This document shows, piece after piece, positions 44,588-55,391 of a DNA stretch of 64,000 nucleotides. Below the pieces are notes generated by a model. It saw nothing but the letters and a program-made list of their open reading frames with translations. It did not search any database and was not told the DNA's origin. The stretch lies in assembly GCF_009496285.1 (NCBI RefSeq), contig NZ_WIJK01000006.1, positions 1 to 64,000 of the forward strand. The letters are read 5' to 3'. This stretch comes from Streptococcus mitis (lineage in GTDB: Bacteria > Bacillota > Bacilli > Lactobacillales > Streptococcaceae). Numbering within the stretch: the stretch's first letter is position 1; each line of letters starts with the position of its first letter. A program made the translations under genes and the position numbers.

Positions 44588-45445
44588 ATGAATTTTCAGC
44601 AATTATCTAATCTTCAATACTGGTCTAGTTTGTTTTCCAGTCCTTGGAGTATTCTGATAAATGTGATTGATATTCTTATCGTTGCCTATATCTTATACCA
44701 ATTTACAAAATCAATTGCAGGAACCAAGATTATGATTCTGGTTCGAGGTGTTTTAGTGTTTATCTTAGCTCAGATAGCAGCAAATACCCTAGGCTTAACA
44801 ACTATTTCCTGGTTGATCAATCAATTGATTACTTACGGTGTTATCGCAGCGGTTGTTATTTTTTCTCCAGAAATTCGGACAGGTTTAGAGCGCTTGGGCC
44901 GTGCGACTGATTTCTTTTCAAGTACACCAATGAGTTCAGAAGAACAGATGATTCAGGCCTTTGTTAAAGCAGTTGAATATATGAGCCCACGAAAAATTGG
45001 AGCACTGGTATCAGTTCAGCGTGTCAGAACCTTGCAGGAATATATATCTACTGGGATTCCTTTAGATGCTAAGATTTCTGCAGAACTCTTAATCAATATC
45101 TTCATTCCAAACACACCTTTACATGATGGTGCAGTCATTATAAAAGGTGATCGAATAGCTGTAACATCTGCTTATCTTCCACTTACTGAAGACACTGGTA
45201 TTTCTAAGGAGTTTGGAACGCGACACCGTGCAGCCATTGGTTTATCTGAGGTTTCTGATGCTCTCACTTTTGTGGTATCAGAGGAAACTGGAGGTATTTC
45301 CATTACCTATAATGGTGTCTTTAAGCATGATTTAACGATGGAAGAATTTGAGGAAGAACTACGTCGTATACTGATTCCGGAAAATTCACAAGAGCCAAGT
45401 TTATCAGAGCGTATATTAGGAGGCTGGAAGAATGAAAAAAAATAG
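44588..45445 (+). CDS. cdaA: Diadenylate cyclase
   Basis: A 285-residue membrane enzyme that makes the second messenger c-di-AMP from two ATP. Three N-terminal helices (about residues 17-85) precede the DAC domain with the catalytic DGA in PLHDGAVIIKG and RHR in GTRHRAAIGLSE. ATG 44588 has GAGAGGAGGCCC upstream; the frame from 44552 has no such site. It overlaps cdaR by 14 bp, forming the conserved cdaA-cdaR-glmM operon that couples c-di-AMP with cell-wall precursor supply. Confidence 0.96.
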   Translation: MNFQQLSNLQYWSSLFSSPWSILINVIDILIVAYILYQFTKSIAGTKIMILVRGVLVFILAQIAANTLGLTTISWLINQLITYGVIAAVVIFSPEIRTGLERLGRATDFFSSTPMSSEEQMIQAFVKAVEYMSPRKIGALVSVQRVRTLQEYISTGIPLDAKISAELLINIFIPNTPLHDGAVIIKGDRIAVTSAYLPLTEDTGISKEFGTRHRAAIGLSEVSDALTFVVSEETGGISITYNGVFKHDLTMEEFEEELRRILIPENSQEPSLSERILGGWKNEKK

Positions 45446-46223
45446 TTTATATATCATCTCCTCACTCCTCTTTGCTTGCGTTTTATTTATTTACGCTACC
45501 TCTATTAATTATCAAAATAATAATAATGCAAGACCGGCTCGAACAGAAACTTATACCAATACGGTCGTAAATGTACCAATTGATATTCAGTACGATAGTG
45601 AGCAGTATTTTATTAGTGGTTTTAGTTCAGAAGTAACGGTATTTTTAACTGGATCCAATCGAGTGACCTTGGCTAGTGAGATGCAAGAAAGCACTCGTAA
45701 ATTTAAGGTTACTGCAGATTTAACACAGGCGACAGAAGGAACGGTTGAAGTACCCTTGACCATTGAAAATCTTCCGAGCGGTTTAACAGCCCTAGCAACA
45801 CCGCAGAAAATCACCGTTAAAATTGGGAAGAAAGCAACACGGGATAATTTACCAGTCACTCCACAGATTGACTCTGGTAAGGTTGATGAACGAATTCTCA
45901 TCGATAGTGTGACTGTTTCAGATGAACGCGTTTCGGTTACTAGTGATGCTGATACCTTATCCAAGATTGATAAGATTGTGGCTGTTTTACCAACTAGTGA
46001 AAAAATTACAGGAAATTATACGGGTTCAGTTCCTCTACAAGCTATTGATAAGAATGGAACAGTTTTACCAACGGTGATTAAACCGTATGAAACAACCATG
46101 AAGATAACAACGAAACAAGTTCGATCAGCAAGTAGTTCTAGCTCATCAACGACAAGCTCATCTTCGGGCAGTTCGTCTTCAACTGGTTCTGAAACCAAGC
46201 CAGACTCTTCAAAAAAAGATTAA
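45432..46223 (+). CDS. cdaR: CdaA regulatory protein, YbbR-domain
   Basis: A 263-residue protein with an N-terminal membrane anchor (about residues 5-24) and extracellular YbbR repeats (two visible, about 45-125 and 135-225; [20 protein letters not shown] begins the second). The C-terminal 40 residues are very Ser-rich ([20 protein letters not shown]), probably a flexible wall-facing tail. CdaR modulates CdaA activity. It lies between cdaA and glmM. Confidence 0.93.
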   Translation: MKKNSLYIISSLLFACVLFIYATSINYQNNNNARPARTETYTNTVVNVPIDIQYDSEQYFISGFSSEVTVFLTGSNRVTLASEMQESTRKFKVTADLTQATEGTVEVPLTIENLPSGLTALATPQKITVKIGKKATRDNLPVTPQIDSGKVDERILIDSVTVSDERVSVTSDADTLSKIDKIVAVLPTSEKITGNYTGSVPLQAIDKNGTVLPTVIKPYETTMKITTKQVRSASSSSSSTTSSSSGSSSSTGSETKPDSSKKD

Positions 46224-46248
46224 TAAAACAATAGAAAAGGATAAAAAA

Positions 46249-47598
46249 ATGGGTAAATATTTTGGAACGGACGGAGTCCGTGGAGAAGCAAACGTAGAAC
46301 TTACGCCAGAATTAGCTTTTAAGTTGGGACGTTTTGGAGGTTATGTTCTCAGTCAACATACGACTGAAGCACCGAAAGTGTTTGTAGGACGTGACACTCG
46401 TATCTCAGGTCAAATGCTAGAAGCGGCTTTGATTGCTGGTCTCCTTTCAGTCGGAATTCACGTTTATAAACTAGGCGTTCTTGCAACACCAGCAGTAGCT
46501 TATCTTGTTAAAACTGAAGGTGCAAGCGCAGGTGTTATGATTTCAGCAAGTCATAACCCAGCCCTTGATAACGGAATTAAATTCTTTGGTGGTGACGGCT
46601 TTAAACTAGACGATGACAAAGAAGCAGAAATCGAAGCCTTGCTTGATGCAAGTGAAGATAGTCTTCCACGTCCAAGTGCAGAAGGTTTGGGTACTGTTGT
46701 TGACTACCCAGAAGGTTTGCGTAAGTATGAAGCCTACCTTGTTTCAACTGGAACTCCTCTTGAAGGGATGAAGGTTGCCTTGGACACTGCTAACGGAGCA
46801 GCTGCAACAAGTGCTCGTCAAATTTTTGCAGACCTAGGTGCTCAATTAACAGTTATTGGTGAAACACCAGATGGTCTTAACATCAACTTGAACGTTGGTT
46901 CAACTCATCCAGAAGCCTTGCAAGAACTTGTAAAAGAAAGTCAATCTGCCATTGGTTTAGCCTTTGATGGGGACAGTGACCGTTTGATTGCTGTTGATGA
47001 AAATGGCGAAATTGTCGATGGTGACAAGATTATGTACATTATTGGTAAATACCTTTCTGAAAAAGGTCAATTGGCTCAAAATACCATTGTAACAACAGTT
47101 ATGTCTAACCTTGGTTTCCATAAGGCCTTGGATCGTGAAGGGATCAATAAAGCAGTCACTGCTGTTGGAGACCGTTATGTCGTTGAAGAAATGAGAAAAT
47201 CTGGCTACAATCTCGGTGGTGAGCAGTCAGGTCACGTTATCTTGATGGACTATAATACTACTGGTGATGGTCAACTTTCAGCGGTTCAATTGGCGAAGAT
47301 CATGCAAGAAACAGGTAAGAGCTTGTCTCAATTGGCCTCAGAAGTGACCATTTACCCACAAAAATTAGTCAATATCCGAGTTGAAAATGCCATGAAAGAA
47401 AAAGCTATGGAAGTGCCAGCTATCAAGGCCATTATCGAGAAGATGGAAGCAGAAATGGCAGGCAATGGTCGCATCCTCGTTCGCCCAAGTGGAACGGAGC
47501 CACTCTTGCGTGTCATGGCTGAAGCCCCAACCACTGAGGAAGTAGACTACTATGTAGACACTATTGCTGAAGTTGTTAAAACTGAGATTGGTATTTAG
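46249..47598 (+). CDS. glmM: Phosphoglucosamine mutase
   Basis: A 449-residue enzyme converting glucosamine-6-phosphate to glucosamine-1-phosphate for UDP-GlcNAc synthesis. The phosphoserine loop is [15 protein letters not shown] (near residue 99), the metal loop is [10 protein letters not shown] (near 240), and the substrate phosphate site is [12 protein letters not shown] near the C-terminus. ATG 46249 begins the family N-terminus [12 protein letters not shown]. In the operon it follows cdaR by 25 bp; GlmM can bind CdaA in other Firmicutes and limit c-di-AMP synthesis. Confidence 0.97.
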   Translation: MGKYFGTDGVRGEANVELTPELAFKLGRFGGYVLSQHTTEAPKVFVGRDTRISGQMLEAALIAGLLSVGIHVYKLGVLATPAVAYLVKTEGASAGVMISASHNPALDNGIKFFGGDGFKLDDDKEAEIEALLDASEDSLPRPSAEGLGTVVDYPEGLRKYEAYLVSTGTPLEGMKVALDTANGAAATSARQIFADLGAQLTVIGETPDGLNINLNVGSTHPEALQELVKESQSAIGLAFDGDSDRLIAVDENGEIVDGDKIMYIIGKYLSEKGQLAQNTIVTTVMSNLGFHKALDREGINKAVTAVGDRYVVEEMRKSGYNLGGEQSGHVILMDYNTTGDGQLSAVQLAKIMQETGKSLSQLASEVTIYPQKLVNIRVENAMKEKAMEVPAIKAIIEKMEAEMAGNGRILVRPSGTEPLLRVMAEAPTTEEVDYYVDTIAEVVKTEIGI

Positions 47599-47663
47599 TA
47601 AATCTAGCAGAAAATAAAAAAATATGGTACAATGGCAACTATATTGTACCAATGGAGATGAAA

Positions 47664-48038
47664 ATGAATTTAAAACGTGAACAAGAATTTGTTAGTCAGT
47701 ATCACTTCGATGCGCGTAACTTTGAATGGGAAAATGAAAATGGAGCACCCGAAACTAAGGTAGATGTAAACTTTCAGTTGCTTCAGCATGATCAAGAAAA
47801 TCAAGTTACCTCTTTAGTAGTTGTTTTGAGCTTTATGATTGTCTTTGATAGATTTGTCATTAGTGGAACGATTTCTCAAGTCAATCATGTTGAAGGTCGT
47901 ATTATCGACCAACCAAGTGATTTCAGCCAAGAAGAGGTTGAGACACTAGCTCGTCCATGTTTGGATATGCTTAATCGTTTGACTTATGAAGTAACAGAAA
48001 TTGCCCTTGATATACCGGGAATTAATTTGGAGTTTTAA
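47664..48038 (+). CDS. DUF1149 protein
   Basis: A 124-residue cytoplasmic protein of the DUF1149 family (SecB-like fold), found in streptococci and relatives; role unknown. Sequence phrases FVSQYHFDARNFEWE and ALDIPGINLEF mark the ends. ATG 47664 is chosen over 47652 and 47658 because GGAG at 47655-47658 then stands at a normal 5-6 nt distance. It is 3 bp before the DegV gene, so the two are cotranscribed. Confidence 0.85.
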   Translation: MNLKREQEFVSQYHFDARNFEWENENGAPETKVDVNFQLLQHDQENQVTSLVVVLSFMIVFDRFVISGTISQVNHVEGRIIDQPSDFSQEEVETLARPCLDMLNRLTYEVTEIALDIPGINLEF

Positions 48039-48041
48039 GAA

Positions 48042-48890
48042 ATGAAATTAGCGGTCATAACAGACTCATCTGCTTTTCTACAAGCGGAAACCTTGCGGAA
48101 AGAAGATTTATTTGTGCTAGACATTCCTGTGAATATCGATGGACAGGAGTATGTTGAAGGTGTAAATCTAACCGCTCAAGAATTTTATGAAAAAATGGCT
48201 TCAGCAAGCGAATTGCCAAAAACGAGTCAACCAAGTATTGCCAAGTTGTATGAAATTTTATCATTATTAAAAGATAAAGGCTATACACATGCTTTGGGGC
48301 TTTTCCTATCTTCTGGAATTTCAGGATTTCACCAAAACATCCAGTATATGACGGATGAGTTCGAAGGTCTAACCATTGCTTTTCCTGATACTCGAATTAC
48401 AAGTGCACCACTAGGTTTCATGGTGGAAAGTGTGTTTCAATGGTCTGAGCAGGGAGATGATTTCCAGTCTATACTAGATAAGTTAACAGAACAGATTGAA
48501 AATACCTCAGCCTTTATTATGGTGGATGATCTTGACCATCTGGTTAAGGGGGGACGTCTTTCAAATGGTGCGGCCATTTTAGGGAATCTCCTTAGTATCA
48601 AGCCAATCTTATACTTCAATGACCAAGGTGTGATAGAAGTATATGAAAAGGTTCGTACAGAGAAAAAGGCTACCAAACGCTTGGTTGAAATTGTTAAAGA
48701 AGCAACAGCTATTGGGAATTACCAGATTACTGTCATTCACGGGAATGCTCCTCAAAAAGCAGCAGATTTGCGCCAGCTTTTGATAGATGGCGGAGTGGCT
48801 ACAGATGTTTCAATTGCAACCTTCGGTAGTGTTATTGGGACTCACCTGGGAGAAGGAAGTATTGCTCTGGGCTATACACCCATAATCTAG
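48042..48890 (+). CDS. DegV family fatty-acid-binding protein
   Basis: A 282-residue DegV protein. [11 protein letters not shown] at the start, KTSQPS near residue 59, a fatty-acid contact segment [10 protein letters not shown] near 86 and the second-domain phrase [18 protein letters not shown] are typical. Family members bind a fatty acid and in streptococci and staphylococci include FakB, which presents exogenous fatty acids to the kinase FakA. Which DegV paralogue this is cannot be settled here. Confidence 0.9.
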   Translation: MKLAVITDSSAFLQAETLRKEDLFVLDIPVNIDGQEYVEGVNLTAQEFYEKMASASELPKTSQPSIAKLYEILSLLKDKGYTHALGLFLSSGISGFHQNIQYMTDEFEGLTIAFPDTRITSAPLGFMVESVFQWSEQGDDFQSILDKLTEQIENTSAFIMVDDLDHLVKGGRLSNGAAILGNLLSIKPILYFNDQGVIEVYEKVRTEKKATKRLVEIVKEATAIGNYQITVIHGNAPQKAADLRQLLIDGGVATDVSIATFGSVIGTHLGEGSIALGYTPII

Positions 48891-48891
48891 A

Positions 48892-49052
48892 CTATTTTTC
48901 ATGGACAGTTAAGGTCCTTTGTATCTTAGAAATTGAACACGGACTACCTACCTCTTGAAAAAAGATGCCTGTCTAGCCTTTCGTGTATAGTCAGCGCCAT
49001 TCCCTATTTTTCATGGGCAGCTAAGGTCCTTTGTATCTTAAAATTGAACACG
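48892..49052 (+). repeat. Two direct repeats of about 50 bp before dapB
   Basis: CTATTTTTCATGG(A/G)CAG at 48892 starts a 50-bp unit ending GAACACG at 48941; the same unit recurs at 49004-49052 with three substitutions and one missing base. A shorter echo, CTTTGTATCTTA, recurs at 49141-49152. The intervening 62 bp differ. No frame is open through them. Confidence 0.8.
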
Positions 49053-49084
49053 CCTAGAACCCTGTGTGAAAAAGATAGTTCTTC

Positions 49085-49160
49085 CAAGGAGTAGATACTC
49101 CTTGCTCAGACCTCCTATTTTCACTTTGTGTTCTTACAGACTTTGTATCTTAAATAGGAG
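49085..49160 (+). promoter_or_regulatory. Hairpin-rich dapB leader
   Basis: CAAGGAGTA-GA-TACTCCTTG (49085-49104) is a perfect hairpin. Further on CTCCTATTT (49112-49120) is complementary to AAATAGGAG (49152-49160), which contains the AGGAG nearest the dapB start at 49172. The CUCC strands could pair with either of two GGAG strands, an arrangement that would allow alternative folds. This is structural inference; no known riboswitch is recognised. Confidence 0.4.
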
Positions 49161-49171
49161 TAGAGATTGAG

Positions 49172-49939
49172 ATGAGTATTCGAGTAATTATTGCTGGTTT
49201 TAAGGGGAGAATGGGCCAATCTGCTTGTCAGATGGTTTTGTCTGATCCTGAACTTGAACTAGTAGCGGTTTTAGATCCTTTTGAGTCTGCATCTGAATGG
49301 CAGGGGATTCCAGTATTCAATGATAAGAATGACTTGGCAGGTTTTGAGGCAGATGTTTGGGTGGACTTTACAATACCAGCTGTTGCCTATGAGAATACCC
49401 GTTTTGCGCTTGAAAATGGCTTTGCACCTGTCGTTGGAACAACAGGCTTCACTAGTCAAGAAATAGAAGAACTAAAAGATTTTTCTCGTTCCAAAGGCTT
49501 GGGTGGATTAATTGCTCCTAACTTTGCCTTGGGTGCTGTCTTACTCATGCAATTTGCGGCACAAGCTGCAAAATACTTCCCAAATGTAGAGATTATTGAG
49601 CTTCACCATGACAAGAAAAAAGATGCCCCTAGCGGAACAGCTATTAAAACAGCTGAATTGATGGCTGAAGTTCGTGAGCCTATTCAACAAGGTGCTAGCG
49701 ATGAGGAAGAACTCATTGCAGGTGCACGTGGAGCTAATTTTGATGGCATGCGAATTCATTCGGTCCGTTTACCTGGTTTGGTAGCCCATCAGGAAGTCAT
49801 TTTTGGAAATCAAGGAGAAGGTTTGACTCTGCGTCATGACTCCTATGATCGTAGCTCCTTCATGACAGGGGTGAATTTGGGAATCAAGGAAGTTGTCAAG
49901 CGTCATGAGCTTGTCTATGGATTAGAACACTTATTATGA
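49172..49939 (+). CDS. dapB: 4-hydroxy-tetrahydrodipicolinate reductase
   Basis: A 255-residue enzyme of the lysine/diaminopimelate pathway. NAD(P)-binding [15 protein letters not shown] is at residues 7-21, the catalytic [15 protein letters not shown] near 146-160, and GTTGFTSQE near 90. Lysine is needed for the peptidoglycan stem peptide in streptococci. The ribosome site is weak (GAGATTGAG or the AGGAG 11 nt upstream). The stop codon overlaps the cca start (ATGA). Confidence 0.96.
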   Translation: MSIRVIIAGFKGRMGQSACQMVLSDPELELVAVLDPFESASEWQGIPVFNDKNDLAGFEADVWVDFTIPAVAYENTRFALENGFAPVVGTTGFTSQEIEELKDFSRSKGLGGLIAPNFALGAVLLMQFAAQAAKYFPNVEIIELHHDKKKDAPSGTAIKTAELMAEVREPIQQGASDEEELIAGARGANFDGMRIHSVRLPGLVAHQEVIFGNQGEGLTLRHDSYDRSSFMTGVNLGIKEVVKRHELVYGLEHLL

Positions 49940-51135
49940 GATTAACACAAATGCCTTCTGAATTTCAGAAGGCTTTACCAGTATTAGAAAAAATTAAAGA
50001 AGCTGGCTTTGAAGCCTATTTTGTTGGGGGCTCTGTTAGGGATGCTCTACTTAATCGTCCCATCCATGATGTGGATATTGCGACGTCATCTTATCCAGAA
50101 GAGACCAAGCAGATTTTCCCTCGTACAGCTGACATTGGCATTGAGCACGGAACAGTTTTGGTTTTAGACGGAGATGAAGAGTACGAAGTGACCACTTTTA
50201 GAACTGAGGATGTCTATGTAGACTACCGTAGACCAAGTTCAGTTTCGTTTGTGCGTTCGCTAGAAGAGGACCTTAAGCGTCGTGATTTTACAGTTAATGC
50301 CTTTGCCTTAGATGAGACAGGGAAAATTGTCGATTTGTTTAATGGTTTACAAGATTTAGAAAACCAAGTCCTGCGAGCAGTTGGTATAGCTAGTGAACGT
50401 TTCAATGAAGACGCGCTACGCATCATGCGTGGCTTTCGTTTTCAAGCCAGTCTTGGTTTTGAACTTGAACAAGAAACGTTTGAAGCGATGAAGACCTTAA
50501 CGCCACTCTTAGAGAAAATTTCTGTGGAACGTACTTTTGTAGAATTTGATAAACTTCTACTAGCTCCTCATTGGCGAGTAGGCTTATCTTCTATGATTGC
50601 AAGTAAAGCTTATGATTATCTTCCAGATATGGCAGGTAGTCAGGAAAAACTTCAGTCTTTATTTGATTTAGGAGATAATTTCACCTTTGAATCTTCTGAA
50701 CAAGCCTGGGCTGCACTTTTATGGGTTTTAGAAGTGGAAGATGCTCAACAATTTTTGAAACATTGGAAAACTTCGCGTCAATTCGCTAAGCAAGTCCAAG
50801 ATTTACTTACGATCTTAGAACTTCGTGAAGAAGGGGAACTAAGCAAGCGCGATTGTTACCGTTTTGACTTAGATTTACTCTTGCAGGCTGAAAACCTTCG
50901 TCAGGCGCAAGGAAAAGACTTTGATCCACAGGCCATCGAAGAGACTTACCACAGCTTAACCATCCATGATAAAAAAGAAATTCAAATCAATGGTGGGATT
51001 TTGATCAAAGAATATGGCTATCAACCAGGACCAGAAATGGGAGAAATTTTAGCAGAGATTGAGTATGCTATTGTAGATGGAGATTTGGAAAATAACTTGG
51101 AAGCTATTCATGCCTACTTGAGGGAGAAAAAATGA
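49936..51135 (+). CDS. cca: CCA tRNA nucleotidyltransferase
   Basis: A 399-residue class II nucleotidyltransferase that adds or repairs the CCA end of tRNA. The catalytic head shows [13 protein letters not shown] (near residue 31), the metal pair DVDIATSS, the [11 protein letters not shown] motif and [15 protein letters not shown]. This matters here because the window's tRNA-Thr gene does not encode CCA. It overlaps dapB and the ABC-F gene by 4 bp each (ATGA), a tightly coupled three-gene unit. Confidence 0.96.
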   Translation: MRLTQMPSEFQKALPVLEKIKEAGFEAYFVGGSVRDALLNRPIHDVDIATSSYPEETKQIFPRTADIGIEHGTVLVLDGDEEYEVTTFRTEDVYVDYRRPSSVSFVRSLEEDLKRRDFTVNAFALDETGKIVDLFNGLQDLENQVLRAVGIASERFNEDALRIMRGFRFQASLGFELEQETFEAMKTLTPLLEKISVERTFVEFDKLLLAPHWRVGLSSMIASKAYDYLPDMAGSQEKLQSLFDLGDNFTFESSEQAWAALLWVLEVEDAQQFLKHWKTSRQFAKQVQDLLTILELREEGELSKRDCYRFDLDLLLQAENLRQAQGKDFDPQAIEETYHSLTIHDKKEIQINGGILIKEYGYQPGPEMGEILAEIEYAIVDGDLENNLEAIHAYLREKK

Positions 51136-53000
51136 GTGATTTTATTGTTGAAAAACTAAGTAAATCCGTTGGAGACAAGACTGTCTTTAAGGATATTTCC
51201 TTTATTATCCATGACTTGGATCGCATCGGTCTTATCGGTGTCAATGGGACAGGGAAGACAACTCTTTTGGATGTCCTTTCGGGAATCTCTGGTTTTGATG
51301 GTGACGTAAGCCCTTTTTCGGCAAAAAACGACTACAAGATTGGTTACTTGACCCAAGATCCTGATTTTGATGATAGCAAGACGGTCTTGGATACAGTCCT
51401 ATCCAGCGACCTCAAGGAAATCCAGCTCATTCGTGAGTATGAACTTCTTATGCTCAACTACAGTGAGGATAAGCAGGCGCGTTTGGAACGGGTCATGGCA
51501 GAAATGGACTCTCTCCAAGCTTGGGAAATTGAGAGTCAGGTCAAGACCGTTCTCAGCAAGCTGGGAATTCAGGATTTATCAACTCCAGTTGGAGCCTTGT
51601 CAGGTGGTTTGCGAAGACGGGTTCAGTTGGCCCAAGTGCTGCTAGGAAATCACGATCTTTTGCTTTTGGATGAACCAACCAACCACTTGGATATTGCTAC
51701 CATTGAGTGGCTGACCCTCTTTTTGAAAAATTCCAAGAAGACCGTCCTCTTTATCACCCACGACCGTTATTTCCTAGATGCGCTGTCAACACGTATTTTC
51801 GAGTTGGACCGAGCAGGTTTGACAGAATATCAAGGAAATTACCAAGATTATATTCGTCTCAAGGCTGAACAGGATGAGCGCGATGCAGCTCTTCTTCACA
51901 AAAAGGAACAACTCTATAAGCAAGAATTGGCATGGATGAGACGCCAACCGCAGGCTCGTGCAACCAAGCAACAGGCACGCATCAATCGATTCCATGACTT
52001 GAAAAAGGAGGTTTCTGATACTAGTGTTGAAACAGACCTGAGCATGAATTTTGAAACTAGCCGTATCGGTAAGAAGGTGATCGAGTTTAAGGATGTTTCC
52101 TTTGCCTATGATGACAAACCGATTTTGCAACATTTTAACCTTTTGGTTCAAGCCAAAGACCGTATCGGAATCGTTGGTGACAATGGTGTTGGGAAGTCAA
52201 CCCTTCTTAACCTAATTGCAGGAAGTTTGAAACCGACTGAAGGAGAGGTTATTATCGGTGAAACTGTTCGCATCGCTTATTTCTCTCAACAAATCGAAGG
52301 CTTGGATGAGAGTAAGCGGGTTATCAATTATCTGCAGGAAGTGGCAGAAGAGGTCAAGATCAGCGGTGGTTCTAGTACTTCGATTGCAGAGTTGCTGGAG
52401 CAGTTCCTTTTCCCACGTTCGACGCATGGAACATTGATTGAGAAGTTGTCTGGTGGTGAGAAAAAACGACTTTACCTTCTTAAATTGCTCCTCGAAAAAC
52501 CAAATGTGCTCCTCTTGGATGAGCCAACTAATGACCTAGACATTGCGACCTTAACTGTTCTAGAAAATTTCTTACAAGGTTTTGTAGGTCCAGTCTTAAC
52601 AGTTAGTCACGACCGCTATTTCCTTGATAAAGTTGCGACTAAGATTCTTGCTTTTGAGAATGGTAGCATTCGTCCTTTCTTTGGGCATTACACCGACTAC
52701 CTAGATGAAAAAGCCTTCGAAGCAGAAGCGACAAGTCAAGTTCAAAAGGCTGAGAAGGAAAAAGTCGTCAAAGTCCGTGAAGAAAAGAAACGCATGACTT
52801 ACCAAGAAAAGCAAGAGTGGGCAAGTATTGAAGGAGACATCGAAGCCTTGGAAAATCGTATCTCTGTCATTGAAGAGGAAATGCTGGCCAATGGCTCGGA
52901 CTTTGGGAAGCTAGCTACTCTTCAAAAAGAGTTAGATGAAAAGAATGAAGCCTTGCTTGAAAAATATGAACGCTATGAATATTTAAGTGAGTTAGCTTAA
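51132..53000 (+). CDS. ABC-F family ATPase (Uup-like)
   Basis: A 622-residue soluble protein with two ABC domains and no membrane segment. Walker A motifs are GVNGTGKTT (near residue 36) and GDNGVGKST (near 348); signatures LSGGLRRRV and LSGGEKKRL; Walker [12 protein letters not shown] and [11 protein letters not shown]. An arm/linker (PtIM-like, about 235-300) and a C-terminal coiled coil (about 540-620) fit the Uup/YdiF type, which acts on ribosomes or DNA structure. It is not clearly an antibiotic-resistance type. Confidence 0.93.
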   Translation: MSDFIVEKLSKSVGDKTVFKDISFIIHDLDRIGLIGVNGTGKTTLLDVLSGISGFDGDVSPFSAKNDYKIGYLTQDPDFDDSKTVLDTVLSSDLKEIQLIREYELLMLNYSEDKQARLERVMAEMDSLQAWEIESQVKTVLSKLGIQDLSTPVGALSGGLRRRVQLAQVLLGNHDLLLLDEPTNHLDIATIEWLTLFLKNSKKTVLFITHDRYFLDALSTRIFELDRAGLTEYQGNYQDYIRLKAEQDERDAALLHKKEQLYKQELAWMRRQPQARATKQQARINRFHDLKKEVSDTSVETDLSMNFETSRIGKKVIEFKDVSFAYDDKPILQHFNLLVQAKDRIGIVGDNGVGKSTLLNLIAGSLKPTEGEVIIGETVRIAYFSQQIEGLDESKRVINYLQEVAEEVKISGGSSTSIAELLEQFLFPRSTHGTLIEKLSGGEKKRLYLLKLLLEKPNVLLLDEPTNDLDIATLTVLENFLQGFVGPVLTVSHDRYFLDKVATKILAFENGSIRPFFGHYTDYLDEKAFEAEATSQVQKAEKEKVVKVREEKKRMTYQEKQEWASIEGDIEALENRISVIEEEMLANGSDFGKLATLQKELDEKNEALLEKYERYEYLSELA

Positions 53001-53593
53001 TGGAAGAAAAAATTATCAAATGGAGCAGTAAGAAAATCATTTGGACTATCGTTCTCTGCTTAGTTGAGTTAGCTTTTCTTCTTTGGATCCTATCTTTTAT
53101 GATGACCTATCCCAAGGAAGCACCTGTGGGATTAGTGGCATTAAGACTCTTTGTCTTATTCTTAATCATCATTGTTGGATGGATTTTGTATGAACGTTTG
53201 AGACTTCTTTTTTCAGATAAAGAGTATTTGAAATGTACGGCTCAAGGATTTTCCTATAAACCATTTCCGAAGAAAGACTGGTAGTTTTATTCCTGGGGAC
53301 AAGTAGAAACATTTTCACTTGTGAGAATTAAGGGTGGTAGAAGTTCGAGGGATTTTTACCAGATTGAAGTTTATTTTTTTGACAAAGACCTTGTAAAAAC
53401 AAAATCTCTATGGAATCGTCTACGAAGTGGATTTACGACTGCTAAACATTCTAACGTTTTGAAAATCCCAATCTACTTGCTGGATGTCGGTTTACCAGGC
53501 AGAGTATTTGAAACGATGACATACTTTGAGCGAGAGTGGCGTATCGAACAAAATCGTCAACTCAATCACAAATCTAAAAGCAAAAAGAAGTAA
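53000..53593 (+). pseudogene. Small membrane protein gene broken by in-frame TAG
   Basis: A frame of 198 codons starts with ATG 53000 (overlapping the ABC-F stop codon) and is interrupted by TAG at 53282-53284, after SYKPFPKKDW. It continues in the same frame with FYSWGQVETFSLVRIKGGRS and ends with KSKSKKK at 53593. The intact protein would have two N-terminal helices (about residues 12-35 and 43-62) and a cytoplasmic domain. A single substitution to TAG explains the break, so either a two-helix fragment is made or readthrough occurs. I do not recognise the family. Confidence 0.75.
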
Positions 53594-53733
53594 GAACTTC
53601 ATTCAGTCAATGATAGCAACAATTGAAGAAAAAAATGAGAAGTCTTGTACCAAGTGTCAAGGCTTCTTTCTATTTCTCTTTTCTAAGAAATGTGTTATAA
53701 TAGAGAGTAAAAATTTTAAAAGAAAGAAATGCT

Positions 53734-54246
53734 ATGAACTTAAAAGATTACATTGCAACCATTGAAAACTACCCTAAGGAAGGAATTGTCTTCCGTGATA
53801 TCAGTCCCTTGATGGCTGATGGTAATGCCTATAGCTATGCTGTTCGTGAAATCGTCCAATACGCTACTGACAAAAAAATCGATATGATTGTTGGACCAGA
53901 AGCGCGTGGATTTATCGTTGGATGTCCAGTCGCTTTTGAATTGGGAATCGGTTTTGCGCCTGTTCGTAAACCTGGAAAACTACCACGTGAAGTTGTTTCA
54001 GCTGACTATGAAAAAGAATATGGTGTTGATACTTTGACTATGCACGCAGATGCTATCAAACCAGGTCAACGTGTTCTGATCGTAGATGACCTTTTGGCAA
54101 CAGGTGGTACTGTGAAAGCAACCATCGAAATGATTGAAAAACTTGGTGGTATCGTAGCTGGTTGTGCCTTCTTGATTGAGCTTGATGAGCTTAAAGGTCG
54201 CGAAGCTATCGGAGATTACGATTATAAAGTGCTTATGCATTATTAG
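53734..54246 (+). CDS. apt: Adenine phosphoribosyltransferase
   Basis: A 170-residue purine-salvage enzyme that makes AMP from adenine and PRPP. The PRPP-binding motif [16 protein letters not shown] (near residue 116) and the [10 protein letters not shown] loop (near 54) are intact, and the length is standard. The promoter has an extended -10 (TGTGTTATAAT) at 53691-53701 after the broken membrane-protein gene, so apt is probably independent. The ribosome site AAAGAAAG is weak. A terminator follows. Confidence 0.96.
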   Translation: MNLKDYIATIENYPKEGIVFRDISPLMADGNAYSYAVREIVQYATDKKIDMIVGPEARGFIVGCPVAFELGIGFAPVRKPGKLPREVVSADYEKEYGVDTLTMHADAIKPGQRVLIVDDLLATGGTVKATIEMIEKLGGIVAGCAFLIELDELKGREAIGDYDYKVLMHY

Positions 54247-54249
54247 TGA

Positions 54250-54272
54250 AAAACAGTCCCTAGGGCTGTTTT
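54250..54272 (+). terminator. Terminator of apt
   Basis: AAAACAGTCC-CTA-GGGCTGTTTT makes a 10-bp stem (one G-U) directly after the apt stop codon, followed by CTCTTC. Confidence 0.7.
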
Positions 54273-54318
54273 CTCTTCATCTGATATAAAAAAAGGCTAT
54301 ATCTAGTTAGAGAAAAAC

Positions 54319-54352
54319 TATAATTGAAAACTATATCTTCTTACAGTATAAT
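54319..54352 (+). promoter_or_regulatory. metA promoter with MtaR-type met box
   Basis: TTGAAA (54324-54329) and TATAAT (54347-54352) lie 17 bp apart. TATAATTGAAAACTATA (54319-54335) overlaps the -35 and matches the streptococcal 17-bp met box (TATAGTTT-N-AAACTATA) at nearly all half-site positions. The regulator, a LysR-type MtaR/MetR, is inferred. The leader before metA is about 80 nt, with no T-box seen. Confidence 0.65.
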
Positions 54353-54438
54353 AAAGGAAAGGACTTTCGTCAGCTGATTTTTCATTTGACGACTGTATGT
54401 TCGTTTGAGCCTAGAATTGATACAGTAAGGAGATTTCC

Positions 54439-55383
54439 ATGCCGATTCGAATTGATAAAAAATTACCAGCAGTTGAGATTTTACGAACGGAAAATATTTT
54501 CGTCATGGATGACCAGCGGGCGGCTCATCAGGATATTCGACCACTGAAAATTCTGATTTTAAACTTGATGCCACAGAAGATGGTTACAGAGACTCAGCTT
54601 TTACGACATTTAGCTAATACTCCTTTGCAGTTAGATATTGATTTCTTATATATGGAAAGTCATCAGTCGAAAACAACTCGTTCTGAGCATATGGAGACTT
54701 TTTATAAGACCTTCTCGGAAGTTCAAGACCAGTATTTTGATGGCTTGATTATCACAGGAGCGCCGGTTGAGCATCTTCCTTTTGAAGAAGTGGACTATTG
54801 GGAAGAATTTACTCAGGTCATCGATTGGTCAAAGACTCATGTTTTTTCAACCCTGCATATTTGCTGGGGAGCACAGGCTGGCCTCTACTATCGTTACGGC
54901 GTAGATAAACACCAGATGGCTCAAAAGCTTTCGGGAATTTATCCTCAGGATGTTTTAAAAGAAGGTCATCTTTTGCTGAGAGGTTTTGATGACTTGTATG
55001 TGTCTCCTCATTCTCGTCACACAGAAATTCTCAAAGAAGACATTGTAAATAAAACCAATCTAGAGATTTTAGCATCTGGAAAAGAGGTGGGAATCTCTAT
55101 CCTTGCAAGCCGAGATTTAAGAGAAGTTTATAGCTTTGGGCATTTAGAGTATGATCGTGATACCCTAGCGAAAGAATATTTTAGAGATCTAGATGCTGGT
55201 TTAGATCCCCATATACCAGAAAATTATTTCAAAAATGATGACATCCATGAACTTCCTTGTATGCGTTGGAGTTCCTCAGCAGCTCTCTTTTTCAGTAACT
55301 GGGTAAATTATGCAGTTTACCAAGAAACGCCTTTTGAGTGGAAGAGTGCAGAAGAAGATGTGTCTCATTTTGGATATTTATAA
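54439..55383 (+). CDS. metA: Homoserine O-acyltransferase (MetA type)
   Basis: A 314-residue enzyme that activates homoserine for methionine synthesis, using acetyl- or succinyl-CoA. The nucleophile Cys is in [15 protein letters not shown] (near residue 142), the catalytic His in SPHSRHTEI (near 193-198) and the Glu in [12 protein letters not shown] (near 237). Firmicute MetA proteins are often acetyltransferases. ATG 54439 has AAGGAGATTTCC upstream. DnaD follows 8 bp later. Confidence 0.95.
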   Translation: MPIRIDKKLPAVEILRTENIFVMDDQRAAHQDIRPLKILILNLMPQKMVTETQLLRHLANTPLQLDIDFLYMESHQSKTTRSEHMETFYKTFSEVQDQYFDGLIITGAPVEHLPFEEVDYWEEFTQVIDWSKTHVFSTLHICWGAQAGLYYRYGVDKHQMAQKLSGIYPQDVLKEGHLLLRGFDDLYVSPHSRHTEILKEDIVNKTNLEILASGKEVGISILASRDLREVYSFGHLEYDRDTLAKEYFRDLDAGLDPHIPENYFKNDDIHELPCMRWSSSAALFFSNWVNYAVYQETPFEWKSAEEDVSHFGYL

Positions 55384-55391
55384 GAGGAATT

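Noticed and set aside
54273-54438. T-box or S-box riboswitch before metA
   Set aside because: The leader is only about 80 nt after the -10 box and lacks a T-box sequence, specifier loop or SAM-type helices; a protein operator is more likely.
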